DNA from: Natronospira bacteriovora
GTDB taxonomy: Bacteria; Pseudomonadota; Gammaproteobacteria; Natronospirales; Natronospiraceae
Direction of reading: 5' to 3'
Assembly (NCBI RefSeq): GCF_030848495.1
Contig: NZ_JAVDDT010000002.1
Coordinates: 1-64,000 of the forward strand
Length of the DNA: 64,000 bases
The notes below the pieces were generated by a model. It was not told where the DNA came from. It made no database searches and worked only from the letters and a program-made list of their open reading frames with translations. Below are positions 1-9,400 of this stretch, in pieces (position 1 is the first letter of the stretch; each line of letters starts with the position of its first letter). A program made the position numbers and the translations under genes.

Positions 1-12
1 CCCTGACCAGAA

Positions 13-62
13 CCGTGGGAAACAGGGATGTTTCCCTCGAGCCTACAGGGACGTATTCACGG
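13..62. repeat. Nested palindromic intergenic element
   Basis: Seen directly: CCGTG at 13-17 pairs with CACGG at 58-62. Inside it GGGAAAC (17-23) pairs with GTTTCCC (30-36), and AGGGATG and AGGGACG recur as short direct repeats. It lies downstream of suhB in gene-free sequence at the window edge. It may be a dispersed repeat or a terminator-like fold. Nothing else is recognised in 1-171 except a second inverted repeat (133-141 with 165-173). Confidence 0.4.
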
Positions 63-171
63 CGTGTTCTGGGCAGGGCCGCCAAGACCCGCCCCGGCAA
101 CCACGCCCGAACTTCCTCCCCGCTTTTCCGCGAAGAACCTTTTCTATGAGGCAGGCAGTGGCGGAAGGTTC

Positions 172-966
172 TTAACGCATTTCCGCGGGCAGATGAGGGC
201 GGATTTCCCGTGCCAGGGCGGCAAAGACCTTGGGGTTGCCGGCCATGATGTGGCCGCTCTCCAGGTAATCGGTGCCGCCGGACAGGCTGCCCACCATGCC
301 GCCGGCCTCGCGAATCAGCAGGGCGCCGGCCGCGATGTCCCAGGGCTTGAGGCCCATTTCCCAGAAACCATCGAAACGGCCCGCTGCCAGCCAGGCCAGA
401 TCAATGGCGGCCGCGCCGGGGCGACGAACACCGGCTGTTTTCTGGATGATGGCCCGGAACATGGCCAGGTATTCATCCAGGTAGCGGTGGTCGGTGTAGG
501 GAAAGCCGGTGCCGATCAGGGCGCCGTCCAGGCCGCGCAGATTGCCCACGCGAATGCGCCGGTCGTCCAGGAAGGCGCCGGAGCCGCGGCTTGCGGTAAA
601 GAGCTCCTGGCGCACCGGGTCGTAGATCACCCCATGCTCCAGCTTGCCCTTGTACTGATAGGCAATGGAGACGGCAAAGACGGGCAGGCCATGCAGGAAA
701 TTGGTGGTGCCATCCAGCGGGTCGATGATCCAGAGGTGATCGGAGTCGCCGCTGCTGCCGCTTTCCTCAGCCAGAACCGCGTGGTCACGATGATTCCGCC
801 GGATCAGGTCTATGATCAGGCCCTCGGCCTCGTGATCCACTTCGCTGACGAAATCGTTGCGTTTCTTGCTGGAGACGGACAGGCGATCCCGGTCACCCAT
901 GCGGCGGATGATATGGTCACCGGCGCTGCGCGCCGCGCGCACGGCAATATTCAGTAACGGGTGCAT
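172..966 (-). CDS. suhB: Inositol-1-monophosphatase family protein SuhB
   Basis: A 264-residue inositol monophosphatase-family enzyme, Mg2+ dependent, hydrolysing inositol phosphates. In enterobacteria SuhB also joins the NusA/B/E/G rRNA antitermination complex. The start MHPLLNIAVRAAR matches the family N-terminus and has GGGAG upstream; an 18-residue upstream extension is rejected. Metal ligands are visible in EESG (67-70) and DPLDGTTNF (82-90), with the C-terminal WDIAAG motif. It is divergent from trmJ, with a hexamer hairpin between them. Full family length, nothing missing. The rRNA role is inferred by homology only. Confidence 0.95.
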   Translation of the reverse strand: MHPLLNIAVRAARSAGDHIIRRMGDRDRLSVSSKKRNDFVSEVDHEAEGLIIDLIRRNHRDHAVLAEESGSSGDSDHLWIIDPLDGTTNFLHGLPVFAVSIAYQYKGKLEHGVIYDPVRQELFTASRGSGAFLDDRRIRVGNLRGLDGALIGTGFPYTDHRYLDEYLAMFRAIIQKTAGVRRPGAAAIDLAWLAAGRFDGFWEMGLKPWDIAAGALLIREAGGMVGSLSGGTDYLESGHIMAGNPKVFAALAREIRPHLPAEMR

Positions 967-1076
967 CGACTCCCGACCTCCAAGGCGTTCTGGCTGATTG
1001 TTAACATCCCGCGAGCCCAATCAAAAAGCGCCCATCTGGGATGGAGAAGGGGCGTAGGATACCATGTCCGCAAAAA

Positions 1077-1200
<124 letters not shown>

Positions 1201-1235
1201 CCGGTGGGGGGTGGGATGGAACTCGGAGGTAGATT

Positions 1236-2027
1236 GTGAGATTGGGTGTCAGGATAGTTCTTGTCGGGACGACGCATCCCGGCAACATCGGTTCGGCGGC
1301 GCGGGCCATGAAGACCATGGGTCTGCATGATCTGGTGCTGGTGAATCCGAAATACCCGCCGGATGACGAGGCCCGGGCCAGGGCCTCCGGGGCGGACGAC
1401 GTGCTGGCCTCGGCCCGCATCGTGGGCAGTCTGGAAGAGGCCGTTGCCGATTGCGAGTTGGTCCTGGGGGCCAGTGCTCGCACACGTCGTCTAGGGGTGG
1501 AACCGGTGGGCCCGCGTGAGGCGGTGGCTTCGGTCATGGCTCTGCCGGTGGCTTCGAAGGCGGCCCTCGTCTTTGGCCGCGAGCGCACGGGCCTGACCAA
1601 CGAAGAGCTGGATCGCTGCCACCAGCTGCTGCACATCCCGGCCAACCCGGAATACAGCTCACTCAACATTGCCTCGGCCGTGCAGGTATTGAGCTATGAG
1701 TTGCGCATGGCCGCCCTCGCCCTTGTCGGCGATCGGTTCACCCAGGCCGATACCACCCCAGGTGCTCGGGAACGCAAGCAGCCACTGGCCTCCGCAGGTG
1801 AACTGGAGCAGCTCTATGGGCACTTCGAGAAAGTGCTGGTGGATATCGGTTTTCTCGACCCGGACAATCCGCGCCAGTTGATGCGCCGCATCCGGCGCCT
1901 GTTCGCCCGCGCCCGGCCCGACCGCAATGAGCTCAACATCTTTCGGGGCATACTCAGCGCTGTGGAAGGTCGGGGCTCGGCTCCGCGCCGCCGCCAGCAA
2001 CGTGGTGAAGGAGGAAAGCCGGACTAG
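1236..2027 (+). CDS. trmJ: tRNA Cm32/Um32 2'-O-methyltransferase TrmJ
   Basis: A 263-residue SPOUT-class methyltransferase that uses AdoMet to methylate the 2'-OH of nucleotide 32 in tRNA anticodon loops. The GTG start is set by GGAGGT six bases upstream. The N-terminal strand IVLVGTTHPGNIGSAARAMK and the knot-forming motifs FGRERTGL (113-120) and NPEYSSLNIASAVQ (137-150) are typical of TrmJ. The C-terminal LFARARP and NIFRGILS segments are also family-typical. It ends 10 bases from the convergent gshA stop. A hexamer hairpin lies just upstream and could influence expression. Confidence 0.95.
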   Translation: MRLGVRIVLVGTTHPGNIGSAARAMKTMGLHDLVLVNPKYPPDDEARARASGADDVLASARIVGSLEEAVADCELVLGASARTRRLGVEPVGPREAVASVMALPVASKAALVFGRERTGLTNEELDRCHQLLHIPANPEYSSLNIASAVQVLSYELRMAALALVGDRFTQADTTPGARERKQPLASAGELEQLYGHFEKVLVDIGFLDPDNPRQLMRRIRRLFARARPDRNELNIFRGILSAVEGRGSAPRRRQQRGEGGKPD

Positions 2028-2037
2028 GGGGTGTGCC

Positions 2038-3612
2038 CTAGCCCGTGGCGGTGAAATAGCGTGTCAGATAGGTGTGGAAATCCACCTCATCGTCTGCTTC
2101 CCGCTGGCGCTGGGCCGCCAGTGAGGCTTCGGCCAGGGTGCACAGCCGCTGCTCGCTTTCGGCGCTGAGCGGGTGCTTGAGGTGATGCTGCATATGCGCC
2201 TGGCTCAGGCGCATGGCGTAATCGAAGAAGCCCTCGCCTCGTTCCCGCATCTCCGCCAGCATGCGGGCGGAAGGGGTGCAGTCCGGATCGTCCAGCTTGG
2301 CCTTCTGGGCCCTGAGCGCCTCCGAATAGGCCTGCTCGCCATGGTTGGCATCCAGCAGCTCGCAGATGCCCTCCATGTCCGTGAGAATCTCCCGTGCCCA
2401 GCTGTCGAGACGCTGGTTGTCGCCATCCCGCAGCAGATGCAGGCCCGGCTGGCGGCCGCGGCAGGCCACTCGCTGCTGATTGACGTCGATCTCCCGCTCC
2501 TCCTGCTCGCTCAGGGGCGGGCTGTCCATCAGCAGACAGTAGATGAGGAAGGCCTCGACGAATCGCAGCTGGCTTTCGTGTACACCCAGGGGGTCGAAGG
2601 CACTCACGTCCAGGGCCCGAACTTCGATGTATTCCACCCCCCGGCGTCGCAGGGCATGCACCGGCCGCTCCCCCGGTCGTGTGGGTTGCTTGGGCCGGAT
2701 GAAGGAATAGTACTCATTCTCGATCTGCAGCATGTTGCTGTTGAGCTGTCGCCACTCGCCGTCCACCTCGACCCCGATGCGCTCATATTCCGGATCCGGG
2801 GTCCGGGTCGCCCGTTCCAGTGAATCCGTGTAGCTCTTGAGATCGTTGTAGGAAATGCCCAGGCCCGCCTGGTTCTTGTTCTTGTAGCCGATGTCGCTCA
2901 TGCGCAGGGAGGTGCCCCAGGGCTCGAACAGGGTGTGCTCGTCGAAGGCCTCGAAGTGGCTGCTGCGGCCTTGCAGGAAGGACTTGCAGACGGCGGGGGA
3001 AGCGCCGAACAGGAAGGGGATCAGCCAGCCGCTGCGCTGAAAGTTGCGGATCAGGCCGAAATAGTAGGTATCCCGCTGTTCCCGCAGCACTTCGGGGTCG
3101 CGGCTGTCGCTGAACAGACGCCAGAAGTTCTCCGGCAGGGAGAAGTTGTAGTGCACCCCGGAGATCACCTGCATGGCCCGTCCGTAGCGGTGGGCCAGGC
3201 CGTGGCGGTAGATGTGCCGCATGGTGCCGGCGTTGGAAGAGCCGTAGCGGGCGATGGGAATGCCCGCATCCTCGCCGATGGCGCAGGGCATGCTGGTGGC
3301 CCACAGCAGCTCGTCATCCGCCGCCAGGATTCTGGCGGTGAAGGCGTGCAGATCCTGGAGGTTGGCCAGGGTCTCGGACACATCCGTGAAGGGCGGGGTG
3401 ACGAACTCCAGCAGTGCCTCGGAGTAGTCCGTGGTAATGTAGTCGTGGGTCAGCGCCGAGCCCAGGGACCCGGGGTGGGGAGTGAGCGCGATTCGGCCCT
3501 TCGGGGTCACACGGAGGCTTTCCTTTTCGATACCGTGCCGTCCATTCCGCAGGCAGTCGACACAGCCCTGTTCCCGCAGTCGTTTCAGGCGCTGTTCGAC
3601 GCGCTTGGCCAC
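2038..3612 (-). CDS. gshA: Glutamate-cysteine ligase GshA
   Basis: A 524-residue proteobacterial-type gamma-glutamylcysteine synthetase, the ATP-dependent first step of glutathione synthesis. The GTG start (VAKRVEQRL) is chosen because GAGGAG lies six bases upstream; a longer TTG start at 3648 lacks this. Family sequence is seen in GIEKESLRVTP near the N-terminus, TDYSEALLEFVTPP, the central NFSLPE region, and YIEVRALDVSAFDPLG. Length is close to the 518 residues of the E. coli enzyme. Convergent with trmJ, divergent from the pilin operon. Confidence 0.95.
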   Translation of the reverse strand: MAKRVEQRLKRLREQGCVDCLRNGRHGIEKESLRVTPKGRIALTPHPGSLGSALTHDYITTDYSEALLEFVTPPFTDVSETLANLQDLHAFTARILAADDELLWATSMPCAIGEDAGIPIARYGSSNAGTMRHIYRHGLAHRYGRAMQVISGVHYNFSLPENFWRLFSDSRDPEVLREQRDTYYFGLIRNFQRSGWLIPFLFGASPAVCKSFLQGRSSHFEAFDEHTLFEPWGTSLRMSDIGYKNKNQAGLGISYNDLKSYTDSLERATRTPDPEYERIGVEVDGEWRQLNSNMLQIENEYYSFIRPKQPTRPGERPVHALRRRGVEYIEVRALDVSAFDPLGVHESQLRFVEAFLIYCLLMDSPPLSEQEEREIDVNQQRVACRGRQPGLHLLRDGDNQRLDSWAREILTDMEGICELLDANHGEQAYSEALRAQKAKLDDPDCTPSARMLAEMRERGEGFFDYAMRLSQAHMQHHLKHPLSAESEQRLCTLAEASLAAQRQREADDEVDFHTYLTRYFTATG

Positions 3613-3783
3613 CTCAGGCTCCTCGGATCTCGTCAAAAGGGCCTGCAATGATCCGGGCCCGGCCCTGTGCCGTCAAGCACCGATAAACGGGGCTTTGTGG
3701 TATTCGTCCCACTTGTCGGAATTTTCGTCCCGTCCGTAGCACACGGGGCTGCAAGGGATTTCAAAGGGCATAGAGTAGTGCAC

Positions 3784-4290
3784 ATGAAACAGCAGCGCGG
3801 TATCACATTGCTGGAGCTCATCATCACCCTGGCGGTGGTGGGGATACTGATCGGCCTTGCCACCCCCAGCTTTCGGGCGATGATCCAGAACAACCGCATC
3901 ACGACTCAGGTGAACGAGTTCGTGACGGCGGTCAATATGGCGCGCAGCGAGGCGGTGCGCCGTGGCGACCCCGTGACCCTCTGTTCGTCCGAGGATGGGC
4001 AGAGCTGCACGGGGCAGGATGACTGGGCCATTGGCTGGATCGTGTTGGGGCAGGATACAGACGGTAACGACGAGGTGCTTCGGGTCTGGCGGGCACCCAG
4101 CGGCCAGCCGGTCATGGCCGAACAGGACAATGAATCCGAGGTGATCTTTCTGCCCAATGGCATGGTGGATCGGGAACTTCGGATCCGACACAGCATTCCC
4201 GATGCCACCTGCGACCAGGTGCGCATCATCCGCTTGATTCGCGGCGGCCGAACGGACATTCGCCGCCTGGAGTGTGACGAGGATGGCTAA
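3784..4290 (+). CDS. fimT: Type IV minor pilin, GspH/FimT family
   Basis: A 168-residue pseudopilin. A short basic leader MKQQRG is followed by ITLLELIITLAVVGILIGLATP, giving a PilD prepilin-peptidase site with Glu at mature position 5 and a hydrophobic helix. The rest fits the GspH fold, with two Cys pairs possible (LCSSEDGQSC and the C-terminal TC/EC). The start is placed at the leader; the 39 codons upstream look untranslated. It opens a six-gene minor-pilin operon (FimU/FimT-PilV-W-X-Y1-E order) that primes pilus assembly. FimU and FimT names are interchangeable here. The ribosome site is weak. Confidence 0.9.
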   Translation: MKQQRGITLLELIITLAVVGILIGLATPSFRAMIQNNRITTQVNEFVTAVNMARSEAVRRGDPVTLCSSEDGQSCTGQDDWAIGWIVLGQDTDGNDEVLRVWRAPSGQPVMAEQDNESEVIFLPNGMVDRELRIRHSIPDATCDQVRIIRLIRGGRTDIRRLECDEDG

Positions 4291-4741
4291 TCAGAGCGAC
4301 AAGTTGCCATGGCCCGGGATGACACGTGGCTTCAGCTTCATTGAGGTCCTGATCGCCGTGCTGATTCTGGGCATTGGCCTGCTCGGCGTGGCCAGCCTGC
4401 AGGTGGTGGGGCTGCAGAACAACCAGGGTGCCTATGCCCAATCCCAGGCCACGACCCTGGCTTACCAGATCACCGATGCCATGCGGGCCAACCGACAGGC
4501 GGCGGTTGCCGGACACTACAACCTGGCCATGGGGGACGATGCGCCGACGGGCAATTCCGTGGCAGTGCAGGATCTGCAGGACTGGGTGGCCAATGTGCGG
4601 CAGTTGCTGCCCGATGGCCAGGGTGCGATTCGGGTAACGGGGGGCGGCGAGGTCCGGGTTCGGATTCGCTGGCTGGATGACCGGACACGGGAAGATGAAG
4701 CGGAACGCAGGCGGACTTATGAATATGCCACGGAAATCTGA
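4283..4741 (+). CDS. pilV: Type IV minor pilin PilV
   Basis: A 152-residue prepilin with leader ending MTRG then FSFIEVLIAVLILGIGLLG, the N-methylation/PilD cleavage signature. The body contains AMRANRQAAVAG and the C-terminal VRVRIRWLD segment common in PilV. The ATG at 4283 overlaps the fimT stop in ATGGCTAA, indicating translational coupling. ATG at 4319, giving only a 4-residue leader, is an alternative start. PilV works with PilW, PilX, FimU and PilE in the tip-priming complex for pilus assembly, with PilY1. Confidence 0.88.
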   Translation: MANQSDKLPWPGMTRGFSFIEVLIAVLILGIGLLGVASLQVVGLQNNQGAYAQSQATTLAYQITDAMRANRQAAVAGHYNLAMGDDAPTGNSVAVQDLQDWVANVRQLLPDGQGAIRVTGGGEVRVRIRWLDDRTREDEAERRRTYEYATEI

Positions 4742-5861
4742 CATCCAGCGGCTGCTGCGACAGCGCCAGGGCGGCTTGACCCTGGTGGAGCTGATGATTG
4801 CCATGGTGCTGGGCTCGCTGCTCATGATCGGCGCCGTGCAGCTCTTTTCGGGCATGCGCACGGCCTACCAGCTCAACGAAGGGCTGTCCCGGGTGCAGGA
4901 GTCCGGTCGTTTTGCCATCGACCTGCTCAGCCAGGATCTGCGCATGGCCGGCTACATGGGCTGCACCTCCAACCCCAATTTCCTCGATATCGGCATCGCC
5001 CCCTACCTGGCCGATGATGATGTGGATCAGTTCTACCTCAATTTCACCCGTGGTGTGGAAGGCTATGAAGCGGTGGATACGGGGCCCGATGCAACTCTCA
5101 CCATCACCACCCTGGCTCCCGGCGCCGGTGCCCTGAGCGATTGGAATCCGAGCCTGCCGAATGTCTTTTCGGGCGAGAGTGTCCGGCCCATCGCCGGCTC
5201 CGATGTTCTGGTCATCCGTTACATGGATCAGGACGCGGTTCGCTTCGTGCCGCCGTATACCAAGGGTAACCAGTATCACGTTACCAACAGCGAGCAGTAT
5301 TTGCAGGATGATCTGCTTTTCGCCGCCGACTGCCAGGGAGGTGGGTATCTCTTCCGCAGAAACAACTCCAACAAGGCCGGTGGCAACATCCAGCCGGGAC
5401 AGGGCACCGATCCGCAGTACCGCACCTTTGGTGCTGACGCTGAGTTGGGTCGTGCCCGCATGGTGATCTATTTCATTGGCGTCAATGTTAGCTCGGACAA
5501 CCCTGACCCACGGCCCACGCTCTATCGGCGCTCCCTTACCGAGTCCGGTCAGAACGTTCAGACCGATGCCCTTGTGGGCGGTGTCGAAACCATGCAGGTC
5601 ATGTACGGAATCGATGGGGGGGGCAACCGCGCCATCGATGATTACCAGACCGCTGGCCAGGTTCACGCAGGCAATCGCTGGAATTCGGTGAGCAGTATCC
5701 GGGTAGGCCTGCTGGTGCGCAGTGAGCAGCAGGTCGTACCGCCTGGCGAACAGACGCCAAAGCAGTTCAGCATTCTGGGAACGGACGTCACGGTGGACAT
5801 TGACGACGACCGTCGCCATCGACAGATGTTCACCACCACGATTCAGGTGAGGAATCGCTGA
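4719..5861 (+). CDS. pilW: Type IV pilus assembly protein PilW
   Basis: A 380-residue large minor pilin. The leader ends RQRQGG and is followed by LTLVELMIAMVLGSLLMIGAVQ with Glu5. The conserved PilW stretch SGRFAIDLLSQDLRMAGYMGC follows at about 65-85. The start ATG at 4719 overlaps the pilV 3' end by 23 nt and has AGGCGG upstream. In the Pseudomonas system PilW, PilX and PilY1 depend on each other for incorporation into the pilus tip. Length is typical of the family. Confidence 0.92.
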   Translation: MNMPRKSDIQRLLRQRQGGLTLVELMIAMVLGSLLMIGAVQLFSGMRTAYQLNEGLSRVQESGRFAIDLLSQDLRMAGYMGCTSNPNFLDIGIAPYLADDDVDQFYLNFTRGVEGYEAVDTGPDATLTITTLAPGAGALSDWNPSLPNVFSGESVRPIAGSDVLVIRYMDQDAVRFVPPYTKGNQYHVTNSEQYLQDDLLFAADCQGGGYLFRRNNSNKAGGNIQPGQGTDPQYRTFGADAELGRARMVIYFIGVNVSSDNPDPRPTLYRRSLTESGQNVQTDALVGGVETMQVMYGIDGGGNRAIDDYQTAGQVHAGNRWNSVSSIRVGLLVRSEQQVVPPGEQTPKQFSILGTDVTVDIDDDRRHRQMFTTTIQVRNR

Positions 5862-6439
5862 TGATCCCGAATTACCCACGGCCACGGCTCACCGCACCCC
5901 GGCAGCAACGCGGGGCGGCCCTGCTTTTTTCCCTGATCATCCTGCTGCTGCTGACCGTGATCGGGGTGACCGCGCTGCAGACCACGACCCTGCAGGAGCG
6001 AATGGCCGGTGCCCAGCGTGACCGTTACATCGCCTTCCAGGTGGCCGAGGCCACCGTTCGCGAGGTAGAGCGTTTTCTCGATCAACTGGTACTGCCGACC
6101 TTTGATGGAACCAACGGCCTTCATCACCATGCCTCATCACCACTCAATCTGGTGTATGAAGACGACAAGCGCCGCGTGGACTGGGTGGCAACGTTCGCGC
6201 AAAGCTCGGTCAACCCGAGAAGCTATGACGGGGCGGTAATCCAGTCCGCTCTGCCCGATGGTGCGGTCCGGCCCCTCTGGGTGGTGGAGGAAGTGCCCAG
6301 TGCCGGAGCAGGTGGGCCGGTTGCAGCAGATGAGGCCAGTGTCGAAGGCAATATTTATCGCATCACCACGTTGGCCAGGGGCCCAAGCGGCCGCTCCCTC
6401 GTGGTGTTACAGGTGGTCTACCGGCGAGGTGGCTGGTAA
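5861..6439 (+). CDS. pilX: Type IV pilus assembly protein PilX
   Basis: A 192-residue PilX-type minor pilin. The N-terminal part has RQQRGAALLFSLIILLLLTVIGVTALQTT, with a leader Gly before the hydrophobic helix, then the PilX signature ERMAGAQRDRYIAFQVAEA. Position 5 is not Glu as in classical pilins, consistent with PilX members. The ATG overlaps the pilW TGA by one base (TGATG). It acts with PilY1 and PilW at the pilus tip and in adhesion. Confidence 0.9.
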   Translation: MIPNYPRPRLTAPRQQRGAALLFSLIILLLLTVIGVTALQTTTLQERMAGAQRDRYIAFQVAEATVREVERFLDQLVLPTFDGTNGLHHHASSPLNLVYEDDKRRVDWVATFAQSSVNPRSYDGAVIQSALPDGAVRPLWVVEEVPSAGAGGPVAADEASVEGNIYRITTLARGPSGRSLVVLQVVYRRGGW

Positions 6440-6470
6440 CACCGAGTAGGCAGGAATGAGAGGAAAGACC

Positions 6471-9400
6471 ATGAACGTTCATGCTGAAGGCCGAATGATC
6501 CGGTTTTCCCGCGACATTGCTCTTGCCATGTTGTCACTTGCTGTCCTGTTTTTTCTGGCTGCGGCCCCCAAGACAGCGACCGCAAGTGACGTGGCCCAGA
6601 CGCCATTGACGGTGAGTACCGCCCGGGTTGCCCCGAACCTCATGTTCAATCTGGATGACTCCGGCTCCATGATCTGGGAGCTGACCCCGGACGACATCAT
6701 GGCTGGTGGCGGTGTCATGTGGCTTTATCTGCCTGAAAGTGTCGATGCCACCGAGGCCACGGGGTACAATTTCGAAGTCACTCAGGTTGTTGCCCGGAGA
6801 CAGTCGTTCTTCGATGATAACCAGTGTGGCGAGTGGGTGAACGAGCCCTATGAGCGCCAACATTGTCTTTACGACTGGGGCTATCCCAATGTGGCCACAG
6901 CCTGGGTGGATGACTGGTATGCGCGTTTTTCCCGAAGCCCGCAATTGAATGCTTCCTATTATGATCCCCGTCAACGGTATGAGCCGTGGACGCGATCAGA
7001 TGGCACTCTGATGCCCGATGCCGACCCCGAGGCCGCGCCGGCGAGACCAGGTTTTGATTATAGTGATGGCCGCAATCTCAAGGAATTCCAGACCGAGTTG
7101 GCGAACTGGTGTACGGATTATGATGGTCGCTTTGGAAGGCCTTGCGGTGATGAAACCTATTGGTCAGCCGATTATGACTTTCTCCAGTGGGGCAGCGGGC
7201 ACTATCAGACGGAGCAGACCTATTGGCCGGCCATTTACTGGGAGTACCGGGGTGATCCGAATAATCGGGACGAATATACCGATATCAACAATTACCATGC
7301 CGTCGTCATTGCGCCCGAAAGCCGGCGCCCTCTGGAGCTGGATTTCTCATCGGATCTGACTCAGGCCTTGACGAGTGTGACCAATAATGGTCACGACCCC
7401 TACGTGTACCCCAGGTATCCGAATCGAACCGACTGTGCTGCGGATCCTTGCACCTATGCCGAGGAAATCCAGAATTTCGCCAATTGGTATACCTATCACC
7501 GTTCACGCATTCTTGCCGCCCGAGGTGGCATAGGCAAGGCCTTCAACGACCTGGATGAGATCGTGCGTGTCGGTTATACGGCGATCAATGATGCTACGGT
7601 GCGCATGGGGGTGCGGCCATTTAGTGGTGAGAATCGGGAAGCGTTCTATAACTCGCTTTATAATGATGACATTGGAGGTGGCACCCCCTTGCGTCGTTCC
7701 ATGCGCACAGTCGGGGAGTACTTCAGCGATGGATCCGCCGGCGGCCCCTGGAGTACGAATCCTGGGGACAGTGGCTCCAGTGAGATTCTGGAATGTCGTC
7801 AAAGCTTCCATATTCTGATGACCGATGGCTACTGGAATGACGGCTTGAGCGAGTCCATCGGGAACGTGGATGGCAGTGATCATGATGCCATCCCGAACCC
7901 GGATGGTGTGGACTTCAAATACACCGCCAAGCCCCCGTTCAAGGATGCGTATTCCAATACGCTGGCCGATATGGCCATGAAGTACTGGGTCAACGATCTC
8001 CTTCCGGATGTCGAGAATCGCGTCCCCACCAGCTCCATTAACCCCGCCTATTGGCAGCATCTGGTGACATTCGGTGTAGGACTTGGTGTTGAGGGAACGA
8101 TTTCACCTGATGAAGCGTTCAAGGCGATCGAGACCGGCGACAATATTGACTGGCCGGATCCCCTGAGCAGCAATGCGGCGAAGATTGACGATCTTTTGCA
8201 TGCGGCAGTGAATACAAGAGGTGGTTTCTTCACGGCTGGTGATCCGCAAACCTTTGCGGATGAGCTTACCGGAACATTGTCTTCCATCATTGACCGAACT
8301 CAGGCTTCGGCTGCCTCAGTGGCCACCAACTCGACCCGACTCGATGCCGATACCATGGTGTATCAGGCCCGCTTCAACACCGTCGACTGGTCCGGGGAGC
8401 TGCTTGCCTTCCCGGTAGATCCTGCCACCGGTGAATTGGAAGACGCGGCCTGGGACGCCGGGGACTCCATAAGCTGGTTCGGTCGTAATGTTGTGACCTG
8501 GAGCCCGGAGGAAAAACGGGGCATCAACTTTGTCTGGTCCGAGCTGACTGACCTGCAGAAGAAGGCACTGAACACGCCACCCGGAGGCACGGTTGATGAT
8601 CTCGGCGAAGAACGCCTGCAGTGGTTGCGCGGGGATCAGTCATGGGAGCAGCAGAATGGTGGTGATTTCCGTGACCGCGGTACCCTGCTGGCTGATATCG
8701 TCCACTCCAGCCCGGCATTTGTCGGTCAGCAGGATTTCAATTATTACCTCCTGCCCGACAGCAAGCGCTCGGCCTATGTGGAGTTTCTGGGGAACACGGT
8801 GATGAATCGTGAGCCCATGCTCTATGTGGGGGCGAATGACGGAAAACTGCACGGCTTCAATGCCGTCACCGGTGAAGAGGTGTTTGCCTACGTCCCCAAC
8901 TCTGTGTTCGACAATCTTTCCCGGCTCCCGGAGCCGGATTATCAGGAGAATCACCGCTTCTACGTGGATGAAACACCGCGCCATAGTCATGCCTATATCA
9001 ATGACGAATGGCGGCATATCCTCGTGGGTTCTCTCGGCGCGGGTGGTGCCGGGGTATTTGCGCTTGATGTGACCGATCCCGCGAATCTCGGCCCTGATAG
9101 CGTTCTCTGGGAACTGACCGATGCTGATCTTCCCGATCTCGGCTATACCATCGGTTCGCCCACCATTGCCCGTACCCGGGTTTCCACGGACGGCGAGTTC
9201 GGTGATGAAGACCTGGATTCCGATACCCCGGGGCGCTGGGTTGCCATTTTTGGCAATGGCTATGAGAGCAAGAACGGCAAGGCCAAGATCTATGTGGTGG
9301 ATCTTGCTGATGGTAGTCTGATACGCAGCTTTGATACGGAGGAGGATGGCGGTAACGGGATGTCCGAGCTCTTGCCGGTCGATCTGGATGGCAGTCGCAT

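Noticed and set aside
3740-3783. Possible sigma-54 promoter upstream of fimT (TAGCACACGGGGCTGCA)
   Set aside because: The GG of the -24 element is missing and the spacing to TGC is off by one.
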